Of a stretch of DNA of 64,000 bases, positions 8,557-17,263 are shown one piece after another. Position 1 is the stretch's first letter. Each line of letters starts with the position of its first letter. Under the pieces are notes generated by a model. That model did not search any database and had not been told where the DNA came from. It saw only the letters and a program-made list of their open reading frames with translations. The translations under genes and the position numbers were made by a program. The stretch comes from Hyphomicrobiales bacterium (lineage in GTDB: Bacteria; Pseudomonadota; Alphaproteobacteria; Rhizobiales; Beijerinckiaceae), in contig JAIYDY010000032.1 of the NCBI GenBank assembly GCA_027487245.1, forward strand, positions 1-64,000, written 5' to 3'.

Positions 8557-9252
8557 ATGCGCGCAGCCGTCATCACCTTTCCCGGCTCCAATCGCGAAGG
8601 CGACGTCGCCAGGGCTCTTAAGCAGGCTGGCGCGACGGTGGCGCAGGCCTGGCATGCCGACACGGCCTTGCCGGGCGGCACGGACCTCGTGGTCCTGCCC
8701 GGTGGCTTCTCCTATGGCGACTATCTCCGCACAGGTGCGATCGCCGCGCGTGCACCGATCATGGACGCCGTACGCAGCCACAGCGCACGCGGCGGACTTG
8801 TTCTGGCCATCTGCAATGGCTTCCAGATTGCCTGCGAAGCAGGGCTGCTGCCCGGCGTGCTGGTGCGCAATGCCAACCTGCGATTCGCCTGCAAGCGGCA
8901 GCATCTCAAGGTCGAACGCTGCGACACCGCCTTCACCCGCGCCTATGCGCCGGGGCAGCTCATCGATGTCTGCATCGCCCATGGCGAAGGCAATTACATC
9001 TGCGATGCCGGGACGCTGGCGCACCTGGAAGACAAAGGCCTCGTCGCCTTCCGCTATTGCGACGCCGAAGGGCAGGTAACCGAGGCCGCCAACCCGAACG
9101 GATCGCTGAACGGCATTGCCGGCATCTATTCGGAAAGCCTCAATGTGCTCGGCATGATGCCGCACCCAGAGAACCTGATCGAACATCTCACCGGCGGCAT
9201 CGACGGCAAGGGGCTGTTCGACAGCCTGCTGGGCCGCAGCAGGGCAGCCTGA
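8557..9252 (+). CDS. purQ: Phosphoribosylformylglycinamidine synthase subunit PurQ (glutaminase)
   Basis: A 231-residue class I glutamine amidotransferase that supplies ammonia to PurL. The nucleophile Cys lies in LAICNGFQI, the oxyanion strand is LPGGFSYGDY, and the catalytic His/Glu pair is in MMPHPEN near the C-terminus. The ATG at 8557 is 11 bases after purS. Normally purL follows in this order; here the next gene is a convergent SDR, so purL must lie elsewhere. Confidence 0.95.
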   Translation: MRAAVITFPGSNREGDVARALKQAGATVAQAWHADTALPGGTDLVVLPGGFSYGDYLRTGAIAARAPIMDAVRSHSARGGLVLAICNGFQIACEAGLLPGVLVRNANLRFACKRQHLKVERCDTAFTRAYAPGQLIDVCIAHGEGNYICDAGTLAHLEDKGLVAFRYCDAEGQVTEAANPNGSLNGIAGIYSESLNVLGMMPHPENLIEHLTGGIDGKGLFDSLLGRSRAA

Positions 9253-9276
9253 CGCGCCGTCCGGCCCTGGCCGCCG

Positions 9277-10062
9277 CTATTTCGGAGCCAGCCTGACTGC
9301 GCCATCCAGCCGGATGGTCACGCCATTCAGCATGTCGTTCTCGATGATCGAACGGACGAGTGCAGCATACTCGGCAGGGCGTCCAAGCCGCGACGGGTGC
9401 GGCACGGACTGTTCCAGCGCCCGCCGGTAGTCGTCAGCAATGGACGCGAACATCGGCGTTTCGAACAGGCCGGGAAGGATGGTGGCGACACGGATGCCGG
9501 ATGAGGCGAGATCGCGCGCCGCCGGCAAGGTCAGCGCCGCGACGCCACCCTTCGAGGCCGCATAGGCTGCCTGCCCGATCTGGCCATCCTCGGCCGCCAC
9601 CGAGGCGGTGTTGATGATGACCCCGCGCGAGCCGTCGTCGTTGATCGGGGCGAGTGCCGCCATCGCGACCGCTGAGCGGGCCATCATCCGGAACGTGCCG
9701 AACAGGTTGACGGCAACGACCTTCTCGAAACTGGCCATGTCATGCGCGACCAGTTCGCCCGTGTCGCGCTTCTTCGCCACGATGCGTTTGCCCGGGGCGA
9801 TCCCGGCACAGTTGACGGTGATTCGCTCGGGCCCGTGAGCCGCCCTCGCCCTGGCCAGCGCCGACTCCACAGAGGAGTCGGATGTAACGTCACAGGCGCA
9901 GAACAGCCCGCCGATCTCCGCCGCAACCTGTTCGCCACGCTCGGCGTTCATGTCGAAGAGCGCGACCTTGAGGCCGTGCTCAGCCAGCATCCGCGCCGTC
10001 GCCTCGCCCAGGCCGGAGGCGGCCCCCGTGACCACCGCAGCCATTCCCGCTTCCAGCTTCAT
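9277..10062 (-). CDS. SDR family oxidoreductase (3-hydroxyacyl-CoA dehydrogenase type-2-like)
   Basis: A 261-residue classical short-chain dehydrogenase. The NAD-binding TGAASGLG motif is at about residues 12-19, an acidic residue after the second strand (LFDMN) favours NAD over NADP, and the catalytic Ser-Tyr-Lys set is in NTASVAAED and YAASKGG. It resembles HSD17B10-type 3-hydroxyacyl-CoA dehydrogenases of fatty-acid oxidation, with the long insertion before the catalytic Ser typical of that group. GGGAG precedes the ATG at 10062, which replaces a longer frame. It is divergent from the DUF1232 gene. Confidence 0.82.
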   Translation of the reverse strand: MKLEAGMAAVVTGAASGLGEATARMLAEHGLKVALFDMNAERGEQVAAEIGGLFCACDVTSDSSVESALARARAAHGPERITVNCAGIAPGKRIVAKKRDTGELVAHDMASFEKVVAVNLFGTFRMMARSAVAMAALAPINDDGSRGVIINTASVAAEDGQIGQAAYAASKGGVAALTLPAARDLASSGIRVATILPGLFETPMFASIADDYRRALEQSVPHPSRLGRPAEYAALVRSIIENDMLNGVTIRLDGAVRLAPK

Positions 10063-10165
10063 GTCGATCTCCCATTCCGTGCCAGCGCCGTGGTCCATGC
10101 CACCCTTCGGCCCGATGGCCTTGAAACGGGCTAGGACAGATCGCACAATAAGGGAAACGGGATTT

Positions 10166-10570
10166 ATGCCCACCGCCCCGCGAAAGGATGCCCCGATGGC
10201 TGGCAGTTTCGAGACGCGCTTCACGCCGGAAGAAATCGCGGCCATGCGCAGGATTGCGGATGATCAGGAAAGGCTCGGTACCAGGCTGGTTGATCTGCTG
10301 AAGCGCGCGGCGCGTTTCGTGCCGTTCTCGGAAGATGCCTTGGCCGCCTGGTTCTGCGCGCGGGACCCGTCGACGCCAGCACGCGTGCGGCTGGTCTTGC
10401 TGTCCGCTGTGGCCTATTTCGTGCTGCCGATCGACGCAATTCCTGATTTCATGCCGCTGCTCGGCTTCACGGATGATGCCGCCGTGATCGGCGCAGCGAT
10501 CGCCACGGTCGCCGGTGCGCTCAAGCCCGAACATCGCGACAAGGCCAGATCGGTCCTGGAGCGGCTGTAG
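10166..10570 (+). CDS. DUF1232 (YkvA-like) protein
   Basis: A 134-residue protein with the DUF1232 signature VAYFVLPIDAIPDFMPLLGFTDD in its second half (read in two parts, PIDAIPDF then TDD), followed by a short hydrophobic C-terminal helix. The family is widespread and of unknown biochemical role, often membrane associated. Two starts are possible: 10166 after AGGGA, or 10196 after AAAGGA; the longer is listed. It is divergent from the SDR gene and convergent with the sigma factor gene. Confidence 0.78.
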   Translation: MPTAPRKDAPMAGSFETRFTPEEIAAMRRIADDQERLGTRLVDLLKRAARFVPFSEDALAAWFCARDPSTPARVRLVLLSAVAYFVLPIDAIPDFMPLLGFTDDAAVIGAAIATVAGALKPEHRDKARSVLERL

Positions 10571-10590
10571 GGCGGGCCTGGATCCGCTCC

Positions 10591-11154
10591 TCAGGTAGCT
10601 TCGACCACGCCTTCCGCTTCCAGCATGCGCCGAAGCCGCGTGAAGGCCAGCCGGATGCGTGACTTGACCGTGCCAAGAGGCAGCCCGGTGGCCTCCGAGA
10701 TCTGGCTGTGGGACAAACCCTCGAAAAAGGCGAGCTTGACCAGATCAAGCTGTTCAGGCGGCAGCGACGTGAGGACGGCACGGACCACTTCTTCGCGCTG
10801 CTGGATATCGACCAACTGGTCGAGATCAGGCGAGCCCGCCGGCTGCAACATCGGCTCGTCCGGATCGAAGTCGCCCCGCTCGCGCCGGGCCAGATCGATG
10901 CGCCGGTTGCGCGCGATCCGGTAAAGCCAGGTCGACAGCGACGACTTGGCGGGGTCGAACAGGGCCGCCTTGCGCCACAAGGTGGACATCACGTCCTGCA
11001 CGATCTCCTCGGCCATCGCCGCATCGGTGCCAAGCCGCATGAGATAGGAATTCAGACGGGGCGCAAAATGATCGAACAGCCGCGTGAAAGCCCCCCGGTC
11101 GCGGCGATGCGCCACGTCCGCGACCCACGCCGCAAACTCTGCCGGGTTCGACAC
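10591..11154 (-). CDS. ECF-type RNA polymerase sigma factor
   Basis: A 187-residue sigma factor with region 2 (DAAMAEEIVQDVMSTLW then STWLYRIARNRRID, about residues 43-83) and region 4 (LPPEQLDLVKLAFFEG, SHSQISEATGLPLGTVKSR, about 128-170) and nothing more, as in ECF sigmas. The region 2 wording resembles the ECF11 group that normally pairs with a ChrR zinc anti-sigma and responds to singlet oxygen. The start is GTG at 11154. No anti-sigma gene lies on either side: the neighbours are the convergent DUF1232 gene and the divergent IalB gene. Target genes cannot be inferred here. Confidence 0.88.
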   Translation of the reverse strand: MSNPAEFAAWVADVAHRRDRGAFTRLFDHFAPRLNSYLMRLGTDAAMAEEIVQDVMSTLWRKAALFDPAKSSLSTWLYRIARNRRIDLARRERGDFDPDEPMLQPAGSPDLDQLVDIQQREEVVRAVLTSLPPEQLDLVKLAFFEGLSHSQISEATGLPLGTVKSRIRLAFTRLRRMLEAEGVVEAT

Positions 11155-11423
11155 CTGTTATCCCTCGTCCGATCACGCCGACCGAACGCTGGCGCAAGGC
11201 ACCAGACCGGGCATCGCAATCACCGCAGATGACCAACGACCCCCGGAGGTCCTTCTGCGTCCTCGAAGACTGGCACGTTTCCCCCGAAAACGGAACTCAA
11301 ATAACCGGTATCGCAATTTCGCCTGCTTCGTGGCATTGAGATCGGGCCAAGCCCGTTTCCGGGCGTGTTTCGTTGTCGTCCACAACCGTTGTCCAAAACC
11401 GTCGTCCCAGCCAGTAAGAACCT

Positions 11424-11993
11424 ATGAATCGCACCTCACGCTTCGCGGCCGCCCTCGCTTCCTGTCTGGTGGCCTTCCCTTTGGCGAGCAGCCTTGAGGC
11501 CCAGGCCCAGGCCCGGCAGCCTGCCAAGCCCGCTGCCGCGCCCGCAGGGCAAGGCAACGCCCTCGAACTCGGCACCTTCGGCGAATGGGTGGCCTATTCG
11601 AGCCAGTCGGGGCGCACCAAGGTCTGCTACGTGCTCACCAAGCCAAAAGAGCGTTTGCCCAAGACGCTCACCCGCGATCCGGGCTTTCTGTTCATCACCA
11701 GCCGCCCCGGCGAACAGGTGCGCAACGAGGTCAGTTTCGTGCTCGGTTTCGCCGCCAAGGAAAGTACGCCCGGCGAGGCCTCGATCGGCAATGCCACCTT
11801 TGCGCTCGCTCCGAAGGGCAAGAATGCGTGGATCGCCAACGCCGCCGAAGAGAATGCCTTCATTGAGGCGGCCCGGCGTGGCCAGACGATGAACGTCAAG
11901 GTGACCTCGGGCCGGGGCAATGCCAGCACTGATCGTTATTCCCTGGCAGGCCTTACGCAGGCTCTGGATCGCATGCGCCGCGAATGCCCTTGA
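11424..11993 (+). CDS. Invasion-associated locus B (IalB) family secreted protein
   Basis: A 189-residue exported protein with a signal peptide ending near the ALA/AQA residues 26-30, then a Pro/Ala linker and an IalB domain. Family features seen include the GEWVAYSS opening, RTKVCYVLTKPKER, and the C-terminal TDRYSLAGLTQALDR followed by a final Cys, giving the usual Cys pair. IalB was named in Bartonella, but the family is general in Rhizobiales and its periplasmic role is unclear. It is divergent from the sigma factor gene and 171 bases before rlmN. Confidence 0.82.
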   Translation: MNRTSRFAAALASCLVAFPLASSLEAQAQARQPAKPAAAPAGQGNALELGTFGEWVAYSSQSGRTKVCYVLTKPKERLPKTLTRDPGFLFITSRPGEQVRNEVSFVLGFAAKESTPGEASIGNATFALAPKGKNAWIANAAEENAFIEAARRGQTMNVKVTSGRGNASTDRYSLAGLTQALDRMRRECP

Positions 11994-12164
11994 CCGGAAC
12001 GCGCCGCACCGTGATTCGGACCCGTGCGTGAAGCGTGATAGGCATCGGGGATACGGCGGCATCGAAAGACCCCATGCCTGCCAACCAACAGAAGCGCTAC
12101 GCGCATCCTATCCTCGCCGGCGCAGCTGGCTGACATCCGGCTTTCCGGGAAGAGCTCGACAGCC

Positions 12165-13433
12165 ATGACCTCGCCTGCCCCCCTCCATGACGCCGTGACG
12201 GATACGCCGCCAGTCACCCAGATCGCGACGCCCGCCGGCAAGCGCAGCCTCGCCGGGCGGACCCGTGCCGGCATCGCTGCAGCGCTTGGCGAGATCGGCG
12301 TTCCGCTGAAAGAACAGCGCATGCGCACCGGCCAGATCTGGAACTGGGTCTATCACCACGGGGTGCGTGACTTCGCCGAGATCAGGAATGTCGGCAAGGA
12401 TCTCAAATCCGCGCTGGAGGAGCGCTTTTCGCTCGACAGACCCACCGTCACCGCAGCGCAGGTCTCGCAGGACGGCACCCGCAAATGGCTGCTGCGCATG
12501 CCCTCCACCGGCCCGCGCGACAAGGGTGCCGAGATCGAATGCGTCTACATTCCCGAAACGGACCGCGGCACCTTGTGCGTGTCGAGCCAGGTCGGATGCA
12601 CCTTGACCTGCACCTTCTGCCATACCGGCACGCAACGGCTGGTGCGCAACCTGACCAGCGAGGAAATCGTGCTGCAACTGATGGCAGCGCGTGACCAGCT
12701 CGGCGATTTTCCCGGCCGTGACCGGCCGACCGACGGCTTCCTGCCAGCCGATGGCAGCCGTTTCGTCAGCAACATCGTCTTCATGGGCATGGGCGAGCCG
12801 CTCTACAATCTCGATGCCGTCGCGGATGCGATCGACACGATTGCCGATGGTGACGGCCTGTCGCTGGGACGGCGGCGAATCACGGTCTCGACCTCCGGTG
12901 TGGTGCCCGATATCGCCCCGCTCGGCGCACGCACCAATGCCATGCTGGCCATCTCGCTGCATGCCGTCCGCGACGACCTGCGCAACGAACTGGTGCCGCT
13001 CAACCGCAAGTATCCGATTGCGGCCCTGCTTGATGCCTGCCGGAGCTATCCCGGCCTGTCGAACGCACGCCGCATCACCTTCGAGTATGTCATGCTCAAG
13101 GGCGTCAACGACACCGACGCCGATGCGCGCGAACTGGTAAGGCTGCTCAAAGGCATTCCGGCCAAGATCAACCTGATCCCGTTCAATCCGTGGCCCGGCA
13201 CCCGCTATGCCTGCTCGGACTGGGACCGAATCGAGCGCTTCTCGGACATCGTGTTTCGTGCCGGCTATGCCTCACCGGTCCGCACTCCACGCGGGCGTGA
13301 CATCCTCGCCGCCTGTGGACAGCTCAAGAGCGAAACCGAGAAGCTGGGTGCCAGGGCCCGCATGTTGCTGGACGAAGCCGACGCAGCAGCGGTTGGCGGG
13401 GCCGCGCTGTCGCCCGTCACCCCTTCGGCCTGA
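12165..13433 (+). CDS. rlmN: Dual-specificity 23S rRNA/tRNA A2 methyltransferase RlmN
   Basis: A 422-residue radical-SAM enzyme that methylates C2 of A2503 in 23S rRNA and A37 in some tRNAs. The iron-sulfur cluster Cys set C145, C149 and C152 lies in CTLTCTFC. The two mechanistic cysteines are also present: one in TLCVSSQ (C138) and one near the C-terminus in AACGQL (C384). The SAM-binding GMGEPL motif is present. The N-terminus is about 30 residues longer than in E. coli, as in other Rhizobiales. A small membrane protein gene follows after four bases. Confidence 0.95.
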   Translation: MTSPAPLHDAVTDTPPVTQIATPAGKRSLAGRTRAGIAAALGEIGVPLKEQRMRTGQIWNWVYHHGVRDFAEIRNVGKDLKSALEERFSLDRPTVTAAQVSQDGTRKWLLRMPSTGPRDKGAEIECVYIPETDRGTLCVSSQVGCTLTCTFCHTGTQRLVRNLTSEEIVLQLMAARDQLGDFPGRDRPTDGFLPADGSRFVSNIVFMGMGEPLYNLDAVADAIDTIADGDGLSLGRRRITVSTSGVVPDIAPLGARTNAMLAISLHAVRDDLRNELVPLNRKYPIAALLDACRSYPGLSNARRITFEYVMLKGVNDTDADARELVRLLKGIPAKINLIPFNPWPGTRYACSDWDRIERFSDIVFRAGYASPVRTPRGRDILAACGQLKSETEKLGARARMLLDEADAAAVGGAALSPVTPSA

Positions 13434-13437
13434 GACG

Positions 13438-13941
13438 ATGCGCAGCGTCGCCCGCCTCCTGCTGATCATCCCGCTCGGGCTCATCATCGCCTTCGGAGCC
13501 GGTGGCTTTTTCCTGATGCTCGCCACGGTGATGTCGCCGGCTCTGGCCAGCATGGTGTTCGCTGCCTTCAACGCCTTCGCCGACACGGTATTCGGCCTTG
13601 CCTTCAACGGTGAGGACCCGAGCGAACTGGCTGTCGCTGCGAGCTGGCAGGGCTTCAAGCTGATGATGGCGATCCTTGTTGCCCCTGTTCTGATCACAGC
13701 GCTGGCGAGCGAATTGTTCCGGATCGGCAACGCGCTGCTCCAGATGGTGCTGACCGGAACGTTGGCCGCGGTGCTGCCGGCAGCGATCATCGGGCTGAAC
13801 CGCATGCCGAGCGGTACCGAGACGCAGGTTCTGGCAGCCTTCTTCCTGACAGGCATCGTGACCGGCGCAACCTACTGGATGATTGCCGGTCGTGGTGCAG
13901 CCGACACCGTGGCCCGTGCCGTCAGCGCCCCGCCTGGGTGA
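13438..13941 (+). CDS. Hypothetical four-helix membrane protein
   Basis: A 167-residue protein with four predicted membrane segments at about residues 5-30, 35-52, 75-110 and 130-155. I do not recognise the family. It starts four bases after the rlmN stop, so translational coupling is likely. Its last 20 bases overlap the end of the convergent LysE-type gene. The reading frame keeps normal codon use and hydrophobic periodicity, which argues that it is real. Confidence 0.7.
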   Translation: MRSVARLLLIIPLGLIIAFGAGGFFLMLATVMSPALASMVFAAFNAFADTVFGLAFNGEDPSELAVAASWQGFKLMMAILVAPVLITALASELFRIGNALLQMVLTGTLAAVLPAAIIGLNRMPSGTETQVLAAFFLTGIVTGATYWMIAGRGAADTVARAVSAPPG

Positions 13942-14578
13942 GCAGGATCTTGACGGCAAACACGCCGAAGATGCCGCCGAATGTCCAGTCGATGGCACGC
14001 AGGGCCTTCGGGCGCGCCTTCAGGTAACCCACGAGCCGCTCCGCCCCCAGGATCATCAGGATCGCCAGCGGGATCGAGATGGCAACGAAATAGAGCCCGA
14101 GAAACAGCATCTTTCCTGCCGCGTCCGGATCTGTCGCGACCACGAACTGGGGCAGGAAGGTCACGAAGAACAGCACCACCTTGGGGTTGCTGAGGTTGAT
14201 ACCGATGCCCATCAGGAAGGTCCGCCAGACCCCGCGCCGCCGCACATCCGGGTCCGTGCTGGCATCGCGCACATTGAGCGACGATCCGTTCCGGATCGCA
14301 TCATAGGCCATCCAGGCAAGGTAGATCGCGCCCACCACCTTGAGCACGGTGAACGCCGTTTCCGAGGCGTTGAGCAAGGCCGACAGCCCCAGCGCCGCCA
14401 GCAGCGTGTGCACGATGCAGCCCACCTGCGCGCCCGCCATGGCAGCAATGCCATGCTGCCGGCCGCCGCTCAGGGTCTTGGACAGGAACAGGCTCATGTC
14501 GGGACCGGGCGTGATGAACAGCGCCACGCACGTCGCCGTGTAGGCCATCATCACGGCGAGATCGGGAACAAAGCTCAT
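13922..14578 (-). CDS. LysE/RhtB family amino-acid exporter
   Basis: A 218-residue inner-membrane protein with six hydrophobic segments. The N-terminal FITPGPDMSLFLSKTLSGG segment (about residues 22-40) carries the TPGP signature of LysE/RhtB translocators. These export amino acids such as homoserine, threonine or lysine; the substrate here is not predictable. The gene ends inside the 3' end of the preceding membrane protein gene (20-base convergent overlap). The ggt gene lies 18 bases away, upstream on the same strand's reading direction, so cotranscription after ggt is likely. Confidence 0.88.
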   Translation of the reverse strand: MSFVPDLAVMMAYTATCVALFITPGPDMSLFLSKTLSGGRQHGIAAMAGAQVGCIVHTLLAALGLSALLNASETAFTVLKVVGAIYLAWMAYDAIRNGSSLNVRDASTDPDVRRRGVWRTFLMGIGINLSNPKVVLFFVTFLPQFVVATDPDAAGKMLFLGLYFVAISIPLAILMILGAERLVGYLKARPKALRAIDWTFGGIFGVFAVKILLTQAGR

Positions 14579-14596
14579 GATGCCGGATAATCCGCT

Positions 14597-16366
14597 TCAA
14601 TCGCCAATGGCAACCCCTTCGCGCCGCGTGTCGGCCCCGCCAAGATAGCCGATCGGGGAGACCACGATGGCCTGGATGCCCGAAGTCATCTCGATGGCGC
14701 GCACCTCATGGCCGCGCGCCTGCAGCGTCGTCGCCCAGCCCTCGGCCTCGGTGCCGCGCTCGACCTCGGTCGGCCCGTTGCGGCTGCCGAAATTGGCGAG
14801 GTCGACAGCCTGCTGCGGGTCCAGCCGCCAATCGAGCAGGGCGATGATGGTCTTGGCCACATAAGGGATGATCTGGCTGCCTCCTGGCGATCCGACCACG
14901 GCATAGAGCCGGCCGAAAGCGTCGAAAACCAGGGTCGGTGCCATCGAACTGCGCGGCCGCTTGCCGGGTTCCACCCGGTTTGCCACGGGCGCCCCGTTGA
15001 CGGCGGGAACGAAGTTGAAGTCGGTCAGCTCATTGTTGAGCAGGAAACCGCCTTTCGTCATGATCCGCGCGCCGAAGCCATCCTCGATCGTCGTGGTCAT
15101 CGACACCGCATTGCCCTGCCCGTCGATGATCGAGATATGGCTGGTGCCATACTCGATCTGGTCATCGGCCGGCGCGAGAAGCTGCGCCCGGCGGCGCGGC
15201 GGTTCGCCAGCCCGCGCCGTTCCCATCGAGCGGTCGGCGCTCATCAGGTTGGCGCGGGTCGCCAGATAGCCGCGATCCAGCATGCCTGCGGCAGGCACGT
15301 CGACGAAAGCCGGGTCGCCGACGTAAAGGTTGCGGTCGGCAAAGGCGAGCCGTCCCGCTTCGCTGATCCAGTGCGCGGCATTGGCACCAGGGCCCATGCG
15401 CGCCAGATCGAACCGTTCGACCAGTCCGAGGATCTGCTGGACGGCCAGTGCGCCAGAGCTGGGCGGCCCCATCCCGCAGATGGTGTAGACACGGTATCCG
15501 CCACAGACCGGTTCGCGTTCGACCGTGCGGTAGGCCGCCAGATCGGCCAGTGTCATGTCGCCCGGATTGGTCGGGTGGCCGGTGACGGTGGCCACGACAT
15601 CCTGGGCGATCGGACCGGCATAGAAGGCAGCGGCCCCGCCGGCGGCTATGGCGCGCAAGGTGGCTGCGAAAGCGGGGTTTCGCAAGGTCTCGCCGACGGC
15701 CTTTGGCTTCACCTCGGCATCATAGAAATAGGCCCGCGCCACAGGATCGCTGCGCAGGGCCTGCTCGCGCGACAGCAGACCGTTGAGGCGGGGGGAAATG
15801 CTGAAGCCGTCCTCGGCCAGCTTGATCGCCGGCGCGAACACGGCAGCCCAGGGCAGCTTGCCCCAGTGCTTGTGCGCATCCTCGAGCAGCCTGACCGTGC
15901 CGGGCACGCCAACAGAACGACCCCCGATCACGGCGGCCATGAAGGGCTGGGGCCGACCATCGGGCAACAGGAAACGCTCGGGCTTTGCGGCCGAAGGCGC
16001 GGTCTCGCGCCCGTCCAGCGTGGTCGTCTTGCGCTGGGCCTGATCCCAATGGACCATGAAGGCACCTCCGCCAATGCCCGAGCTCTGAGGTTCGACCAGA
16101 TTGAGCACGAGTTGCACCGCGATTGCTGCATCAACAGCACTGCCGCCCGCCCTGAGGATCTCGCGGCCGGCATCAGCAGCCAGCGGGTTGGCAGCTGCCA
16201 CCATATGCTTGGCTGCATATCCGAGGGACCGCTCGACGCGGCCCGTTGCACCTTCTGGCGCGGCAGCCGACTGCGCCAGGGCTGGCGCGGCTGATCCTGC
16301 GGCGAGACCGGCAAGAGCAAGCCCGATCAACCACCTGTGACGGGTTGCAAAAAAACGTCCGGACAT
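14597..16366 (-). CDS. ggt: Gamma-glutamyltransferase (glutathione hydrolase)
   Basis: A 589-residue periplasmic Ntn-hydrolase precursor that cleaves the gamma-glutamyl bond of glutathione. An N-terminal signal peptide ends near ALAQS (residues 29-33). The self-processing site is the Thr at about 408 in YGTSHISI, which becomes the nucleophile of the small subunit. The substrate-binding Arg119 region (LDGRETAP) and the C-terminal SPGGSQIIPY segment are intact. Length matches the family. It lies downstream of the lipid A operon and the DUF1223 gene, about 100 bases from the latter. Confidence 0.93.
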   Translation of the reverse strand: MSGRFFATRHRWLIGLALAGLAAGSAAPALAQSAAAPEGATGRVERSLGYAAKHMVAAANPLAADAGREILRAGGSAVDAAIAVQLVLNLVEPQSSGIGGGAFMVHWDQAQRKTTTLDGRETAPSAAKPERFLLPDGRPQPFMAAVIGGRSVGVPGTVRLLEDAHKHWGKLPWAAVFAPAIKLAEDGFSISPRLNGLLSREQALRSDPVARAYFYDAEVKPKAVGETLRNPAFAATLRAIAAGGAAAFYAGPIAQDVVATVTGHPTNPGDMTLADLAAYRTVEREPVCGGYRVYTICGMGPPSSGALAVQQILGLVERFDLARMGPGANAAHWISEAGRLAFADRNLYVGDPAFVDVPAAGMLDRGYLATRANLMSADRSMGTARAGEPPRRRAQLLAPADDQIEYGTSHISIIDGQGNAVSMTTTIEDGFGARIMTKGGFLLNNELTDFNFVPAVNGAPVANRVEPGKRPRSSMAPTLVFDAFGRLYAVVGSPGGSQIIPYVAKTIIALLDWRLDPQQAVDLANFGSRNGPTEVERGTEAEGWATTLQARGHEVRAIEMTSGIQAIVVSPIGYLGGADTRREGVAIGD

Positions 16367-16467
16367 GAAGCTATCCCTCCCCCAACGCTCGATGACGCCG
16401 CAAGAGTGAACCCAAGCGAGCGCGAGTGCAATTGCTATCGGGTCTTTGTGGCAGCCGCAGCTTGCGC

Positions 16468-17238
16468 TCAGAAGCGCGGAGCCTTGGCAGCCCCGATGAT
16501 CCGGCCAATCTTGCCATCCTCGCTATGAACCAGCACGGCATAGGTGTCGGCATCGGCCTGGGAGACCAGTGTCTTCGGCAGTTCCAGCGTCATCGCCTCG
16601 CCGCGCCAGTCACCGACGCGCATCAGACCGCGCACCACATTGGCGTAGGCCACCTCGCGGCCACGGTTCTCTCCGCGCTGGATCGCGACGGCACGCGCAC
16701 GGGCCACGGGCAGCACCCAGATCGACCCGGGCCTCGCCTGACCGCTGAGTGAAATCCGGATCTGGCCGGCGGCTTCGGACACGCTCACATCCAGCGGAAA
16801 GCTGTTCGCCTGATGCGTCGCGACGATCTGGTCCATCGCGCGGCGATCAGAGCCGACGGCATGGGCGATGCCGTCGATCACGGCCTGAGGGGTGTAGATC
16901 TGGCCATCGCCCCGGCGTTTGGCATAGGCACGCTGCCGCTGGCTGAAGGCTGCATGGGCGAGTGTGTCCTTCCAGCCGAGATAATCCCAATAATCAACAG
17001 GCAGGGTCAGCACGAGCAGGTTGGGATCGCGCGCCAACTCGACGAACAGCGCATCGGCTGCCGGGCAGGACGAACAGCCCTGGCTGGTGAACAGCTCCAG
17101 CACGGCGCGGGGCTTTGCGCCTTCGCTGCCGGCATCCTGCGGCGGGGCGGTCTGAGCCATGACGCCGAAGTTGCCAAGGCTCCAGAACGTGACGGCAAGG
17201 CTTGCAAGAAGACTTGCCAGGATAGTTCGACGCAACAT
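16468..17238 (-). CDS. DUF1223 thioredoxin-fold secreted protein
   Basis: A 256-residue protein with a signal peptide (residues 1-29, ending at VMAQT) and a DUF1223 domain. The family motif VLELFTSQGCSSCPAAD gives a CSSC redox pair at the start of a thioredoxin-like fold; PVDYWDYLGWKD follows. The role is unknown but a periplasmic disulfide function is plausible. ATG at 17238 is used; an ATG at 17256 would add six residues. It follows lpxXL by about 25 bases, suggesting it is the tail of that operon. Confidence 0.82.
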   Translation of the reverse strand: MLRRTILASLLASLAVTFWSLGNFGVMAQTAPPQDAGSEGAKPRAVLELFTSQGCSSCPAADALFVELARDPNLLVLTLPVDYWDYLGWKDTLAHAAFSQRQRAYAKRRGDGQIYTPQAVIDGIAHAVGSDRRAMDQIVATHQANSFPLDVSVSEAAGQIRISLSGQARPGSIWVLPVARARAVAIQRGENRGREVAYANVVRGLMRVGDWRGEAMTLELPKTLVSQADADTYAVLVHSEDGKIGRIIGAAKAPRF

Positions 17239-17263
17239 GTTCGGCCCGGATTGCATGCCGCAC

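Noticed and set aside
11285-11310. GGAAC box upstream of the IalB gene as a possible EcfG promoter
   Set aside because: The -10 half at the required spacing reads CAATTT rather than CGTT, so the match is only half a motif.
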